In this document: in pieces, positions 10,001 through 16,999 of the stretch
Layout: each line of letters starts with the position of its first letter
Numbering within the stretch: position 1 is the stretch's first letter
Assembly: GCA_022360095.1 (NCBI GenBank)
Contig: JAKSDK010001506.1
Location: forward strand, 1-64,000
Length of the DNA stretch: 64,000 bases
Direction: 5' to 3'
Origin: Phycisphaerales bacterium
GTDB lineage: Bacteria; Planctomycetota; Phycisphaerae; UBA1845; UTPLA1
Translations under genes and position numbers: made by a program
Notes under the pieces: model-generated
Told to the model about the DNA's origin: nothing
The model's input: only the letters and a program-made list of their open reading frames with translations
Database searches by the model: none

Positions 10001-10565
10001 ACGGTGGCGCCAGGTAGTCACCGATCGGATTGGGAAGGCCGTCGCTGTCCACGCGAGTGCCGCCAATCACCAGTCCGAACTTGGTCACAGAACCCTTGTT
10101 GTTGAAAATATCAGCGCGATTCGCCACCCAGGCCGAACCATCAAGATCAACCGTGGTGCGCGAAGGGTTGCTGCCCTGGCCCGAAGGCGTTGTCCGATAC
10201 TCGCCGAGAATGTCACCGGTGTTCACGTCGATCCTGATGACTGTACCCCTGCCGGATGCCGCCACCCAAATAAACGGCAATGGCCTTGTGGTTGCGCTCA
10301 ATTGCAATTGACCAGATACATCGTCATTAAGGTTGATCAGAAAACCTTCGTTGAAGTCTACACTATCAGTCCAACTCCCCTCTGTTGGACATCCCTGGCA
10401 TTCGTCCGGGATGCCGTCCATCGGCATAACATCAAGACCAGGATTATTCATGATTTCCAAATCGTCATCAGTGCCATTCAGGTTACAGTCGGCAGCAATT
10501 GAGATACTGTTACTAACTGCCAATAAGAATCCTGAAATGATGAGTGCTATTTCTTGTGGTTTCAT
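4044..10565 (-). CDS. Giant secreted protein: beta-propellers, DCNNNGIPDEC calcium repeats and an internal dockerin-like pair
   Basis: The protein has 2173 residues from the ATG at 10565, chosen over the upstream in-frame start at 10598 because AGGAGG sits 9 bases before it and a clean signal peptide (MKPQEIALIISGFLLAV, cleavage near SIAAD) follows. In order: a short calcium repeat (DCNLNGTDDD); an NHL/lyase-like propeller (about 90-470) with repeated NVWVA/KVWATN strands; a receptor-like beta-sandwich region; a run of DCNNNGIPDECE units (about 578-725); a second propeller-like region (LYAVDSDSLYVVD); more calcium repeats; GACC/GRCC Cys-rich units; domains resembling pre-peptidase C-terminal modules; and a dockerin-like EF-hand pair (GDMNNDGVVNGADI, DADGDGFLTIADV). 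No PEP-CTERM ends it. It is probably extracellular and calcium-loaded; function unknown. Confidence 0.85.
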   Translation of the reverse strand: MKPQEIALIISGFLLAVSNSISIAADCNLNGTDDDLEIMNNPGLDVMPMDGIPDECQGCPTEGSWTDSVDFNEGFLINLNDDVSGQLQLSATTRPLPFIWVAASGRGTVIRIDVNTGDILGEYRTTPSGQGSNPSRTTVDLDGSAWVANRADIFNNKGSVTKFGLVIGGTRVDSDGLPNPIGDYLAPPFDYCACEDRDGDDLIKTSRGLSDVRDWLNPNGEDNNGGVSTAEDECIIRYARVTGTGTRTVAIDENNDVWVGGTGSREHEKIDGFTGQPVSGTQFNLGCAGYGGLVDCNGVLWSASGASPLLRYETSTMAGACLSATAYGLGYDSQTGNIWSAAGGRAYKYAPDGMLLDNYLHGSAGFTQGIAVDNNGNVWVAAGNVAHLRTNGTPVGEVLVSGKPTGVAVDTNGKVWATNQNANQAARIDPNLGPIVNGYHVGEVDLVVDLGPAANPYNYSDMTGMVALQTSSTGTWTVIHDGNVFGAQWRLITWNTESCASPHEPSGTRLTVEIRAADTKLGLIFEPYTEVENGVPFFDVSGRFIQIRVRFKGTCPGQLFETPVLCDLDVTADLQSGLDCQPNGIPDECEPDCNRNGVADECDIDSQVSPDCNNNGIPDECEDDCNNNGVPDACDIDCGGPGGLCNVPGCGVSADCNNNCIPDDCEPDCDDNGVADDCELTENDCNNNGVLDACEPDCDGNGVPDDCELNIDDCNGNGTADECELDRLYAVDSDSLYVVDPWDGSVQLVGSFGLDVFNVEGFSIHPQTGEFYVMEPGPSFQPGFPGSITRVDRDTAEVELSVALNTPLKDIAFRTDGVLYGIRVSVNPFPGFSEVVIVDVSDGSVTSLLPPLQRPIGQGHSIAFEPSTGLLLHSYEITPGVQVMETINVDFGVVTEICSDVDAGPFNCLAFRPTGNVLLGFADNIAFGSDLYAINKFICDVASRGTNAQTITGMAFLPKGNDCNNNCVLDECDVVPIGSGPDCNNNGIPDECEPLGACCFDSAGTCIDCITVDECPGRFVLDEDCIGDPFTAPSCGDGACCVEPPHPLAPCFITTGEASCLSQGGFTWKGGESCTADCTPSPENDDCLNKTALTGQSVCVTFNNANATDSGVSNASCGAVNQDVWYAYTVPATIPSSNSGDLVVSTIGSNFDTVVAIYGPLLGSQAQACADVPSGTAQEAGCNDDLLAAEPLSCTSYVTISVVPGQTYKIRVGSAGNDPGGLGQLNIDYVPRTPAPFWNAADVGRCCFPDGTCRILNSTFSIDNQSCVELGGFPRNFTDFTNGENPSTEEAIGCKSVPCPGPGEACWNAIDLKADLGGSFGTITRLVTKKRYFKYRLVAGENFTIDTCGSSFNTFIEIFGGICDETSGEPDALIRLNDDCIFRDPDGTADAAREGASCFAPLGRAEADSCLCIDVNDLQEPGLQSGFDIIICIGAANPNRGDPMFPTAQNSIDPVKDECAQAALLTINITQVDACFTCNVDCVNDLTASQNLRRLDESEAVCDDFSWAPTNNGGCSVFPDPLGGFTPPVESINAFMTVNNLDFADGPIYICGTAGTIGIDQNDVNPNVELVGQQRDNDYYELVVVERKRVTWEVLKADFLVDFAVFRQDGFDPCNLPDAVFETTLTDCENGILSTDICPGRYYFVVRALADDNLKPPCGAEYMMSLACGPAAPPNCCRGDMNNDGVVNGADIQPWIQSYLFPNPVGTLDVLGGCGSLDFCRTDADGDGFLTIADVGAFVNALLTKQPCPVKPVCEDPSRCQFPGVRTGSTEAMISDLNPQGGLRLADNFRPTENGSVAEVCWWGMYEHATDGADCGPTSSDGFTLPLDDFTIIYYEDDDGCPGSVKFSGMMPATFSQSGGTLLNVTRMLTNEVVVAGTREFLFKATHAPVAVTAGQCCWIEIVNNTTGDCLWRWRTSATGDGRVLQHAGPLPYCCPIDERNGDMAFCVDLRISDQGCTTDPWILGRCCFLLGECLETTEEICSIVLDGYDWSPTDCGSPCPPPDCAVDFNDCNHREIEQCGSQKNDGCNDADNDASSLDPVESLGELTCGLPTVVCGTLFATGGAFDTDFYEFTLPFGGNCEWRATVEADVATNLFNLVLTDPQDPCGNLGSDAINIVQADGDCSPIMSMPICAAGVGPGNPVTIFVQIAGAGTAEFSCGTDNNYKLTIECVP
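8392..8830 (-). repeat. In-frame coding tandem repeats (DCNNNGIPDEC units)
   Basis: About ten imperfect copies of a unit of roughly 36 bases encode the DCNNNGxPDECE calcium-binding repeat of the giant protein. Cysteine and acidic codons are conserved, while the spacing between units varies from about 36 to 60 bases. Isolated further copies lie at about 7590-7690 and 10390-10500. Confidence 0.85.
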
Positions 10566-10616
10566 TGCGCTAGACCTCCTGTTACGATTTTTTGACAAAA
10601 GACTTCCATAACAGAC

Positions 10617-10634
10617 TTAAGATTTCTGTCTTAA
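10617..10634. promoter_or_regulatory. Inverted repeat TTAAGA-N6-TCTTAA
   Basis: Perfect 6-base arms separated by 6 bases lie 52 bases upstream of the giant protein's start codon. That position fits an operator overlapping its promoter. No regulator is identified. Confidence 0.35.
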
Positions 10635-10791
10635 TAATTCTTCTGAGACACGAGTTGCATGTTGGCATGCGCGGCAAGCAATACAGGCGAGCTGGTCTTG
10701 CTGCTACCATCAATGAAATCAGCGATTGAGAAAACGGGCCAGTGCGACTCTTCTTAATAGAGTCATTCGCACATATTCACGATTTCTTCGC

Positions 10792-10814
10792 AATAGGCAC
10801 AATTTGTGCCTATT
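10792..10814. promoter_or_regulatory. 23-base perfect palindrome, candidate operator
   Basis: The arms AATAGGCACAA and TTGTGCCTATT are exact reverse complements around a single central T. The site is about 175 bases upstream of the ECF sigma start and about 225 bases upstream of the giant protein start. No T-run follows and no gene ends here, so an operator for a dimeric regulator is more likely than a terminator. Confidence 0.5.
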
Positions 10815-10987
10815 CGTTAAATTAATTTAGGATTATGGGGTTGATTCGGCTGGAGTGACGGTCTTAACATCAGCAGAGTAGGTTGCACAGCGTTCCCCCC
10901 AAGGAGGGATCGTGTCGCCTCACTATATAAAAGCGAGAAGCATCAGGTAAATCGGAAAAAAAAATTCGATTTTCTTGGAGAAGGGCC

Positions 10988-11536
10988 ATGCTAAACTCAG
11001 CTGCGGAAGAGGGCCGGAGAGATCAATGGTTCGGACTGCTCTATGAAGAGCTCCGTCAATTAGCACATTGCTACTTTCAACACGAACGAAGGAACCACAC
11101 ATTACAACCAACGGCCATCGTACACGAGGCCTATTTGCGACTGGTCAAGGATTCCGAATTTGTTCTTCATGATCGGTTTAGCTTCTATTGTGCGGCGGCG
11201 CAGGCCATGCGTCGCGTGCTAATCGACCACGCACGACGTTGTGATACAAGAAAACGCGGCGGGCACATTCGGAGGATTCAGCTCACCGAAGACTTTGCGA
11301 TGGACTTGAACGACCTGGAGGGCGTATTAGCACTGAAGGAGGCATTGGAGAAACTTCACAGAATAAACTCGCGTCGTTACTGGATCATTATGCTCCGTTT
11401 CTTTTGCACGCTGCTGATCTATGAGATTGCCGACATTGTCGGCGTCTGCACGAAAACCGTGACGAAAGAGTTGGAAGAAGCCATCGTTTGGTTGCGTGAT
11501 GAGCTGGATGGAGACGGGACATGCCCACCGAAATGA
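10988..11536 (+). CDS. ECF RNA polymerase sigma factor (PF07638-type)
   Basis: The 182-residue protein has the layout of the planctomycete/acidobacterial Sigma70_ECF family. Region 2 contains LYEELRQLAHCYF, the characteristic LQPTAIVHEAYLRLV and FYCAAAQAMRRVLIDHARR. Region 4 is at about 125-170. Region 4 is somewhat divergent (YWIIMLRFFCTLLIYEIADIVGV in place of the usual RFFGGLSxEETAxxLGV), but the helix-turn-helix is still recognisable. The start has GGAGAAGG six bases upstream. The 3' end overlaps the downstream kinase gene by 16 bases, so the pair is translationally coupled. Family precedent (ECF/kinase pairs) suggests phosphorylation control. Candidate targets are the adjacent secreted-protein genes. 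Confidence 0.88.
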   Translation: MLNSAAEEGRRDQWFGLLYEELRQLAHCYFQHERRNHTLQPTAIVHEAYLRLVKDSEFVLHDRFSFYCAAAQAMRRVLIDHARRCDTRKRGGHIRRIQLTEDFAMDLNDLEGVLALKEALEKLHRINSRRYWIIMLRFFCTLLIYEIADIVGVCTKTVTKELEEAIVWLRDELDGDGTCPPK

Positions 11537-14500
11537 CGCCGGACCAGGAACAGCGTGTGAGAGAACTTTGTCGTGAGGCCCTGGTGCTGCCTTTTGAGCA
11601 GCGGGTAGGATTTCTAGAAAAAACTTGCCCGGACCCGGTTGTGCGCAAAGAAACATTAAGGCGACTTCGAGACGAACACGGGTTCTCTAAATTATTCCTC
11701 GTGAAAAAGCTCCTCGGTCAAGACGCAATTGTCCCCAGTCCGTCAAAACTGGTCGACATGAATTCCAGGGGTGCCCCACCGTCGGATGAAAGCCGTTCAA
11801 CGGACGCCAACTGGTTGCCGAAACAGATCGGCCGATACCAAGTAGGCGACGAGATCGGCAAGGGCGGGATGGGCGTTGTTTACGAAGCCGAGCAAGCGCA
11901 TCCGAACCGGGTCGTGGCCTTAAAGGTCATCAAGCCCGGCGAGGTCACAGCCGAGTCGCTTCGCCGATTTGAGTGGGAGCAGGAATGCTTGGCCCGGCAT
12001 TCACATCCAGGTATCGCCAGCATTTATGAGGGAGGCATCGAAGACGTTCCACATGGTAAAATTCCATATTTTGCGATGGAGCGGGTCCGGGGTTCATCCA
12101 TTACCAAGTATGCGATGAAACTCGGCACGCGTGAGCGCCTGGTTATGCTGGTCAAAGTCGCCGAGGCGGTGCAACACGCACATCAGAACGGAGTTATTCA
12201 TCGCGATCTCAAGCCGGATAACATTCTGGTGGACGAATTCGGACAACCTAAGATTCTTGACTTTGGAATTGCAAGAGCAATCAAGTCCAACTTCCGGGCA
12301 ACAAGCTTAAAGACAAATACCGGCCAGCTCATTGGGACGCCCGCCTATATGAGTCCGGAGCAAGTTCAGGGAAACTCGGCCGCGTTGGACACGAGGTCGG
12401 ATGTTTATTCCCTGGGTGTGATCGGCTACGAGCTCTTGACTGGGCACATCCCTTACGACTTGAAGGACAAATCGATTGCCGAGACGGCTCGCATGATCGT
12501 CGAAGACAACCCGATCCCGCTGAGCTCGATAAGCAAAGCGTTTAGAGGCGACATTGAGACCATTATTGGCAAGGCAATGGAGAAAGATAAGCGCCGTCGA
12601 TATCAGTCCGCGTCGGCTTTTGGTTCCGATCTTCAACGTCATCTAAACGATGAGCCGATCTCGGCGAGACCGCCAAGCGCTTGGTATCAGTTTGGAAAGT
12701 TCGCACGACGAAACAAGAAGCTCGTTGCCAGTATGGTCGTGTCATTCGCCATGATCATGAGTGCGCTGTTGTGGGCCGTGGTCGAACGCAACTACGCGCT
12801 AGCCGCAGAGACTCGAAGGCGCAACGCCGCAGAACGCTCCGTCCGGGCCTATCGACATTATGAGGAGGCCGCCGACCTGATACGACGTGGTGTCCAACCC
12901 GACCGTGCGCTGGAGTTGCTTAACGAAGCCATTGCAACCGATCCCGGATTAGCAATGGCCTATTTTGAACGTGCACAACTTAAGCGGCCATCATTCTTCA
13001 ACATTCGGAAATCCGAATACGCAGACCAAACTGATACTGCGGTAGATGACTACATCGCCGCACACCTTGCCGCAGGTGGCGACCCGGTCTTTGAGCCCGC
13101 GACGGGGCAGATGCTGACGATCGATGAATTAATGAACCGTCCGATCAACAAGGATGGTTCCGTTGCCAGTTTGCCTTCCATTCGCAGGCTCGACAACGAG
13201 ACTTTCGTTCGGGTGATCGATGAGAAGACGACTGAACGCGTTGGAGGACCGGGCTTCCCGCGCGCGCTTCTTGCGGCGGGACAATTGCTCATGTGGATGG
13301 GTAAGCACGGGGAGGCAAAGAAACTGTTTGAGAAAACCGCTCGAGCGGCGCCGGACGACGTTTACGTCAAAATCGCAAAAGCCGGTCTTCTGACCATGCG
13401 GTATGAACGCGAAGAAGCGCTTAAGCTGCTTGAGGAACTCACTCGCGATCCGATTGCAAAAGACATCGAAGAAGTCTGGGCTTTCCTGGGGCGGATATAT
13501 CAGCGCCAGCATATCGCTCCGCATGAAACGGATAATCCGTTCAAGGATGCAGAAAAGTCTGCGGCGGCATGGAGAAAGGCGATCAAGCTGAATCCCACAA
13601 TGCCTCAATACTATGCCAGACTTGGTCTTGCCTTGCGCGACTTTGGCGGGTCGGACAAGGCGCTGTGGGCATATCGAAAGGCTGTCGAACTGGCTCCAGA
13701 CCTGTCTCCCAATATCTACAACAATATTGGCAATGTTCTGAAAGAACGTGAGCGATTCGAAGAGGCGATCGAGGCTTACAAACAATGTATCGCCCTGAAA
13801 CCTGATTTTGGCGGTGCATTTGCCAACCTCGCCGGAGTGTACGAGCAGCTTGGACGATATGATGATGCCTGCTACGCCTATCGGCGGCTCAGCGAGATAA
13901 GTCCGGACGTTTTGTGGTGGCGAGACCGATGGATGTCAGCCTTATTCCACGCTGGACATAAACAGAAGGCCATCGAGGTGGCTCGTGAAATAACCGTTGC
14001 GTTTCCTGATTCACCTCTGGGATGGCTGCTACTGGGGGCCGCTTTCTGGAATACGGAGCGATTTGATGAAGCAGAAGCAGCCTACCAAGAAGCCGCCAAG
14101 ATTGACCCCAAACACGTTCGAGTTCTAAGGGCTCAAGCCGAGTTGGCAGAACTGCGGCGGCAATACGATCGCTCCGAAGCACTGTGGGCCCAAGCCATCG
14201 AGTATCACCCGAAGCAGCTGGACATCAGGATTGCCCTGGCCGACTGCCTTCTCTTACAAGGCAAGCGAGAAGCAGCTGTCTCAGTCTTTCAAGGTGCGAT
14301 GGAGGTGCGGTCTCCGCATGAAGGAGAATGGCGCCTCTTACTAACCGCCTTGATTCGAGCCGAATATTTTGCGATGGCCCTTGATGCTTGCGATCGGGGA
14401 ATCGAGATCATCGACCACGAGGCACGGTGGATTCGCCTCGAGAAGATTCGCTTATTACTGACATGCAAAGATTACTCGTTCCGTGACTACCCTGCCGCCC

Positions 14501-14820
14501 TTGAAATGTTGGAGCCGTTGGTGCCCCGGATGGACGGCTACGCGACCACTTCTGATTTATACGTCCTGGCCTTACTGCGAAACGAACAATTTGATCGAGC
14601 CCGAGAAGCCGCCCAACGAGCGATCGACTTGAGCGAAGAAAACACCCGATTATTACTTTGGTTGAGTTTGATCGAAGCACGGACGGAGCACTTTGACCTG
14701 GCTTGTTCATACTATTACCAAGCGAAAGTGCTGCTGGAGACTGATCCTCAGGCCGCTTTTCTCGAAGAGTGGGTTTCGGAGAGCGAAGCGTTAATCAGCA
14801 AGGCGTGTGGCGGCGAATAA
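11521..14820 (+). CDS. Membrane Ser/Thr protein kinase with TPR sensor region
   Basis: The protein has 1099 residues. A short alpha-helical N-terminus is followed by a Hanks-type kinase domain at about 103-370: Gly loop GKGGMGVVY, VALK lysine, HRDLKPDN catalytic loop, DFG, and APE-like SPEQ. One transmembrane helix lies at about 400-421 (VASMVVSFAMIMSALLWAVV). A TPR-rich region, presumably extracytoplasmic, covers about 430-1090. Between catalytic loop and DFG it has only a short turn (VDEFGQPK), which makes it the uninserted reference for its two relatives in this window. The start at 11521 has GGAG seven bases upstream; ATG 11533 would give an ATGA overlap with the sigma stop and is possible. 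It is probably the regulator of the sigma factor encoded just upstream. Confidence 0.92.
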   Translation: MPTEMTPDQEQRVRELCREALVLPFEQRVGFLEKTCPDPVVRKETLRRLRDEHGFSKLFLVKKLLGQDAIVPSPSKLVDMNSRGAPPSDESRSTDANWLPKQIGRYQVGDEIGKGGMGVVYEAEQAHPNRVVALKVIKPGEVTAESLRRFEWEQECLARHSHPGIASIYEGGIEDVPHGKIPYFAMERVRGSSITKYAMKLGTRERLVMLVKVAEAVQHAHQNGVIHRDLKPDNILVDEFGQPKILDFGIARAIKSNFRATSLKTNTGQLIGTPAYMSPEQVQGNSAALDTRSDVYSLGVIGYELLTGHIPYDLKDKSIAETARMIVEDNPIPLSSISKAFRGDIETIIGKAMEKDKRRRYQSASAFGSDLQRHLNDEPISARPPSAWYQFGKFARRNKKLVASMVVSFAMIMSALLWAVVERNYALAAETRRRNAAERSVRAYRHYEEAADLIRRGVQPDRALELLNEAIATDPGLAMAYFERAQLKRPSFFNIRKSEYADQTDTAVDDYIAAHLAAGGDPVFEPATGQMLTIDELMNRPINKDGSVASLPSIRRLDNETFVRVIDEKTTERVGGPGFPRALLAAGQLLMWMGKHGEAKKLFEKTARAAPDDVYVKIAKAGLLTMRYEREEALKLLEELTRDPIAKDIEEVWAFLGRIYQRQHIAPHETDNPFKDAEKSAAAWRKAIKLNPTMPQYYARLGLALRDFGGSDKALWAYRKAVELAPDLSPNIYNNIGNVLKERERFEEAIEAYKQCIALKPDFGGAFANLAGVYEQLGRYDDACYAYRRLSEISPDVLWWRDRWMSALFHAGHKQKAIEVAREITVAFPDSPLGWLLLGAAFWNTERFDEAEAAYQEAAKIDPKHVRVLRAQAELAELRRQYDRSEALWAQAIEYHPKQLDIRIALADCLLLQGKREAAVSVFQGAMEVRSPHEGEWRLLLTALIRAEYFAMALDACDRGIEIIDHEARWIRLEKIRLLLTCKDYSFRDYPAALEMLEPLVPRMDGYATTSDLYVLALLRNEQFDRAREAAQRAIDLSEENTRLLLWLSLIEARTEHFDLACSYYYQAKVLLETDPQAAFLEEWVSESEALISKACGGE

Positions 14821-15295
14821 CGGACCTTCTCCTGAAACAATCTATTAGAGCCGCCCGTTGTCAGTGCACGTGAGGTCCACGTGACGCTGCCAGTGGAATT
14901 TGAAACCGCTTGAATGCCGGATAATCAGATCTGTAGATCGGTTGTTGTTTTGTTGGGCGAAAGGATGGCTTGACTGTAGGCTGCAAATTTTAGAACATGT
15001 AGGTGGATTCCACTCAGTTGGGGAGGAATAGAGGTCCGAGTCTTATGATTGCCTGATGCATTGTCCCAAGCGGCAGGCGTTCCTCCTTGAAATTATTCAA
15101 CATACCTGAGCGACCAGATCGCGCAGGTTTCATGAGGGTCATATCTTTTTCGTGCGCCTGTGTCGGGGCGGTTTAGAATGAGCGCTGATTCCGGCGGGTC
15201 AGATGTCCCCGCAGATTCGGCCGGTTCAAAGCAAAGCGAAGAAAGGAACGTTTCATTCACGTGGTTTAGGAAAGGTTTTCTTAGGAGAATTAACC
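14821..15295. other. Intergenic region before the IPTL-CTERM gene
   Basis: These 475 bases contain no frame that resembles a protein. A CACGTG-ggt-CACGTG-like dyad near 14865-14882 and the SD-bearing leader of the next gene (AGGAG at about 15283) are the only patterns I see. No T-run terminator follows the kinase gene. Confidence 0.5.
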
Positions 15296-16396
15296 ATGAA
15301 ACATGCATTGAAGTTATTCCTTGTTGCGACGGGCCTGATACTAATGCACACCGATCGAGTGATTGCGAACTGCACGGCAAGATTCACACAAATCCCGGAC
15401 TTTGTCGTGAACGGAGAAGGCACCTGCAACCATGACGGAAACCCGGCCACCGAAGTTACGGTCCCGGGACTTACCGACCTTCTTCAAGTCACTGTGGAGG
15501 CGGGCGCCGGATGCGATCCGATCGCGAACAATTGCAAAGTCATCATCACTGCGACTTGGGCGGGCGGCAGTGAGATGACCACGAAGGGGCCGTTTACGGC
15601 TCAACAACAGGCGGATGGGGATGGATGGCCGCACAATGTCTGAGACTTTGCAGCAGCAGCGCCGGTCGGCGCTGTCATCGAATGGAGTTTCACACTCATG
15701 TGCGACGACAAGGCCAATGTGGTCGAACCAAGGGGGCACTCGAACACCGAGGTCTTTGCAAACGTTGCCCAGGTCGTCCCAGTGACGCGCAAAGCGACGT
15801 TTAGAGTGCACTCTGATAGCACCGGCCCCGCAAAAGGGTATCGAGTCCTCAGCTACAAATACACGAATTTTACGCGCGGCTTGCGGCGCGAGGCCCTGGA
15901 CGGGAGAAGCCCCGCACGTACCCCGCCAAAGCTTGTGAAGACAGGCCCCGTCATGTTGACTACGACGATTCCCTTCAACCCTGCGGACATCTTGGTCAGT
16001 TACATCTTTAATAATAATGCGGTCCGTGTGAACCAAAATGTCGTGAAGCCAAGTGGAAACAAGGGAGGAAGGTTTACATGGAGGACTGTGAAGCCGGTCG
16101 ACGGCTCGCCCAAGACGCCGGTGTGCACCGAGAATGCTGATGATGGGTCCATCATACAACAGACTTGTTGCTCGACTGATCCCGGGGACTTCGGCTGCGC
16201 CACCGGAGATCCGCCTTGCGTTCCTGAACCGTGTCCTGGAGAGGAGTCACAAGCATTGGTCTCGGAAGATAACGTTGGGCAGCCTTCTCCGCCCATCCCC
16301 ACGGTCTCCGAATGGGGCCTGATCGTCATGGCGCTGCTGTTGTTGACGGCAGGGACGATCGTACTTGGTCGGCGGAATCGGACGGTGGCGATGTAA
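15296..16396 (+). pseudogene. IPTL-CTERM secreted protein interrupted by one in-frame TGA
   Basis: The ATG at 15296 has AGGAG eight bases upstream and begins a signal peptide (MKHALKLFLVATGLILM, cleavage near IANC). Codon 116 (15641-15643) is TGA. After it the same frame stays open for 250 further codons and ends in a canonical IPTL-CTERM signal: PPIPTVSEWGLIVMALLLL, then a basic tail GRRNR. No frameshift is needed and the flanking protein sequence reads smoothly (GDGWPHNV / DFAAAAPVGAVIEW). The gene is therefore a single-nonsense pseudogene, an assembly error, or recoded. CGA to TGA is one transition. A separate downstream product from ATG 15698 would lack export. The N-terminal part resembles no family I can name. 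Confidence 0.75.
15656..15675 (+). promoter_or_regulatory. Stem-loop 13 bases after the in-frame TGA (SECIS-like geometry)
   Basis: GCAGCGCC pairs with GGCGCTGT (seven Watson-Crick pairs and one G-U) around a GGTC tetraloop. The loop begins 20 bases after the TGA at 15641. That spacing and a G-rich apical loop are what bacterial SECIS elements show. A GC-rich hairpin is not rare in this genome, so the match may be coincidental. Confidence 0.3.
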
Positions 16397-16999
16397 TGTG
16401 AAGGTGAGTCCCCCGACCTCGGTCGCCGCGCAATGACGGCTTCGTACGAACCGGCCGAGGTCGGCGCGCATATCGTGGAATCCGGTGCGATTCCAGGGGG
16501 GGGCGAGCGCAAGAACATTCACAATTGGTTATGGAGTCGGCGCACGGTTTTGTAAACCGCAGGTCATCGATTCGTTTTTTTGACGCTTGCCCTCTCTTCC
16601 CCGCGTCGGAAGAGGCAGACTTGCCCCGATTCCCAACAATACACGTTGGTCATCCTGCCTCTGCAATCAGCTTCTCAAGGTCTGCGATGACGCGATCGTT
16701 TCCCATATGAGCGCATCGTAGCGCCCCGCCAGACGTTCGTTCCGATCAAACGGATAGAGCACGATTCGATGCAGGTGAACCCGACCGGAATTGAAATTGA
16801 CCGGCACATCAAGCGCCTTCAGAAGTATTAGGCATCTACGAGAGCATTCTTGAGTTGTCGGACATATTTTCTCGACTTCCCGGGAACGCATGGGGTCGCA
16901 GACTTTGATTTTTGCAGGCACGTTGTAATATGATGGCGGAGGCGAAGGGGACCTCACCTTACGGAACCAATCCCACGACACGAGGAAGGGGAAGCTACG
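16397..16999. other. Intergenic region, mostly featureless
   Basis: This 603-base stretch lies between two plus-strand secreted-protein genes. It holds an inverted repeat at 16413-16464 just after the IPTL-CTERM gene. A minus-strand frame of 104 codons at 16667-16981 has no family resemblance and would overlap the promoter area of the next gene, so I do not call it. A GGAAGGGGAAG ribosome site at about 16983 belongs to the gene at 17000. Confidence 0.45.
16413..16464. repeat. Inverted repeat with 10-base arms
   Basis: CCGACCTCGG (16413-16422) and CCGAGGTCGG (16455-16464) are exact reverse complements with 32 bases between them. They begin 17 bases after the IPTL-CTERM stop. No T-run follows, so a factor-independent terminator is not supported. 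Confidence 0.35.

Larger units (their letters stand above)
10566..10987. promoter_or_regulatory. Divergent intergenic regulatory region with three dyad elements
   Basis: This 422-base gap separates the giant secreted protein (leftward) from the ECF sigma/kinase module (rightward). It is AT-richer than its surroundings and holds three inverted repeats: TTAAGA-N6-TCTTAA at 10617-10634, a GTGCGACTCT / AGAGT-(4)-CGCAC arm pair at 10742-10772, and a 23-base palindrome at 10792-10814. A TATATAAAA string at about 10923-10931 could belong to the sigma gene promoter. Both transcription units must start in this region. Confidence 0.55.
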
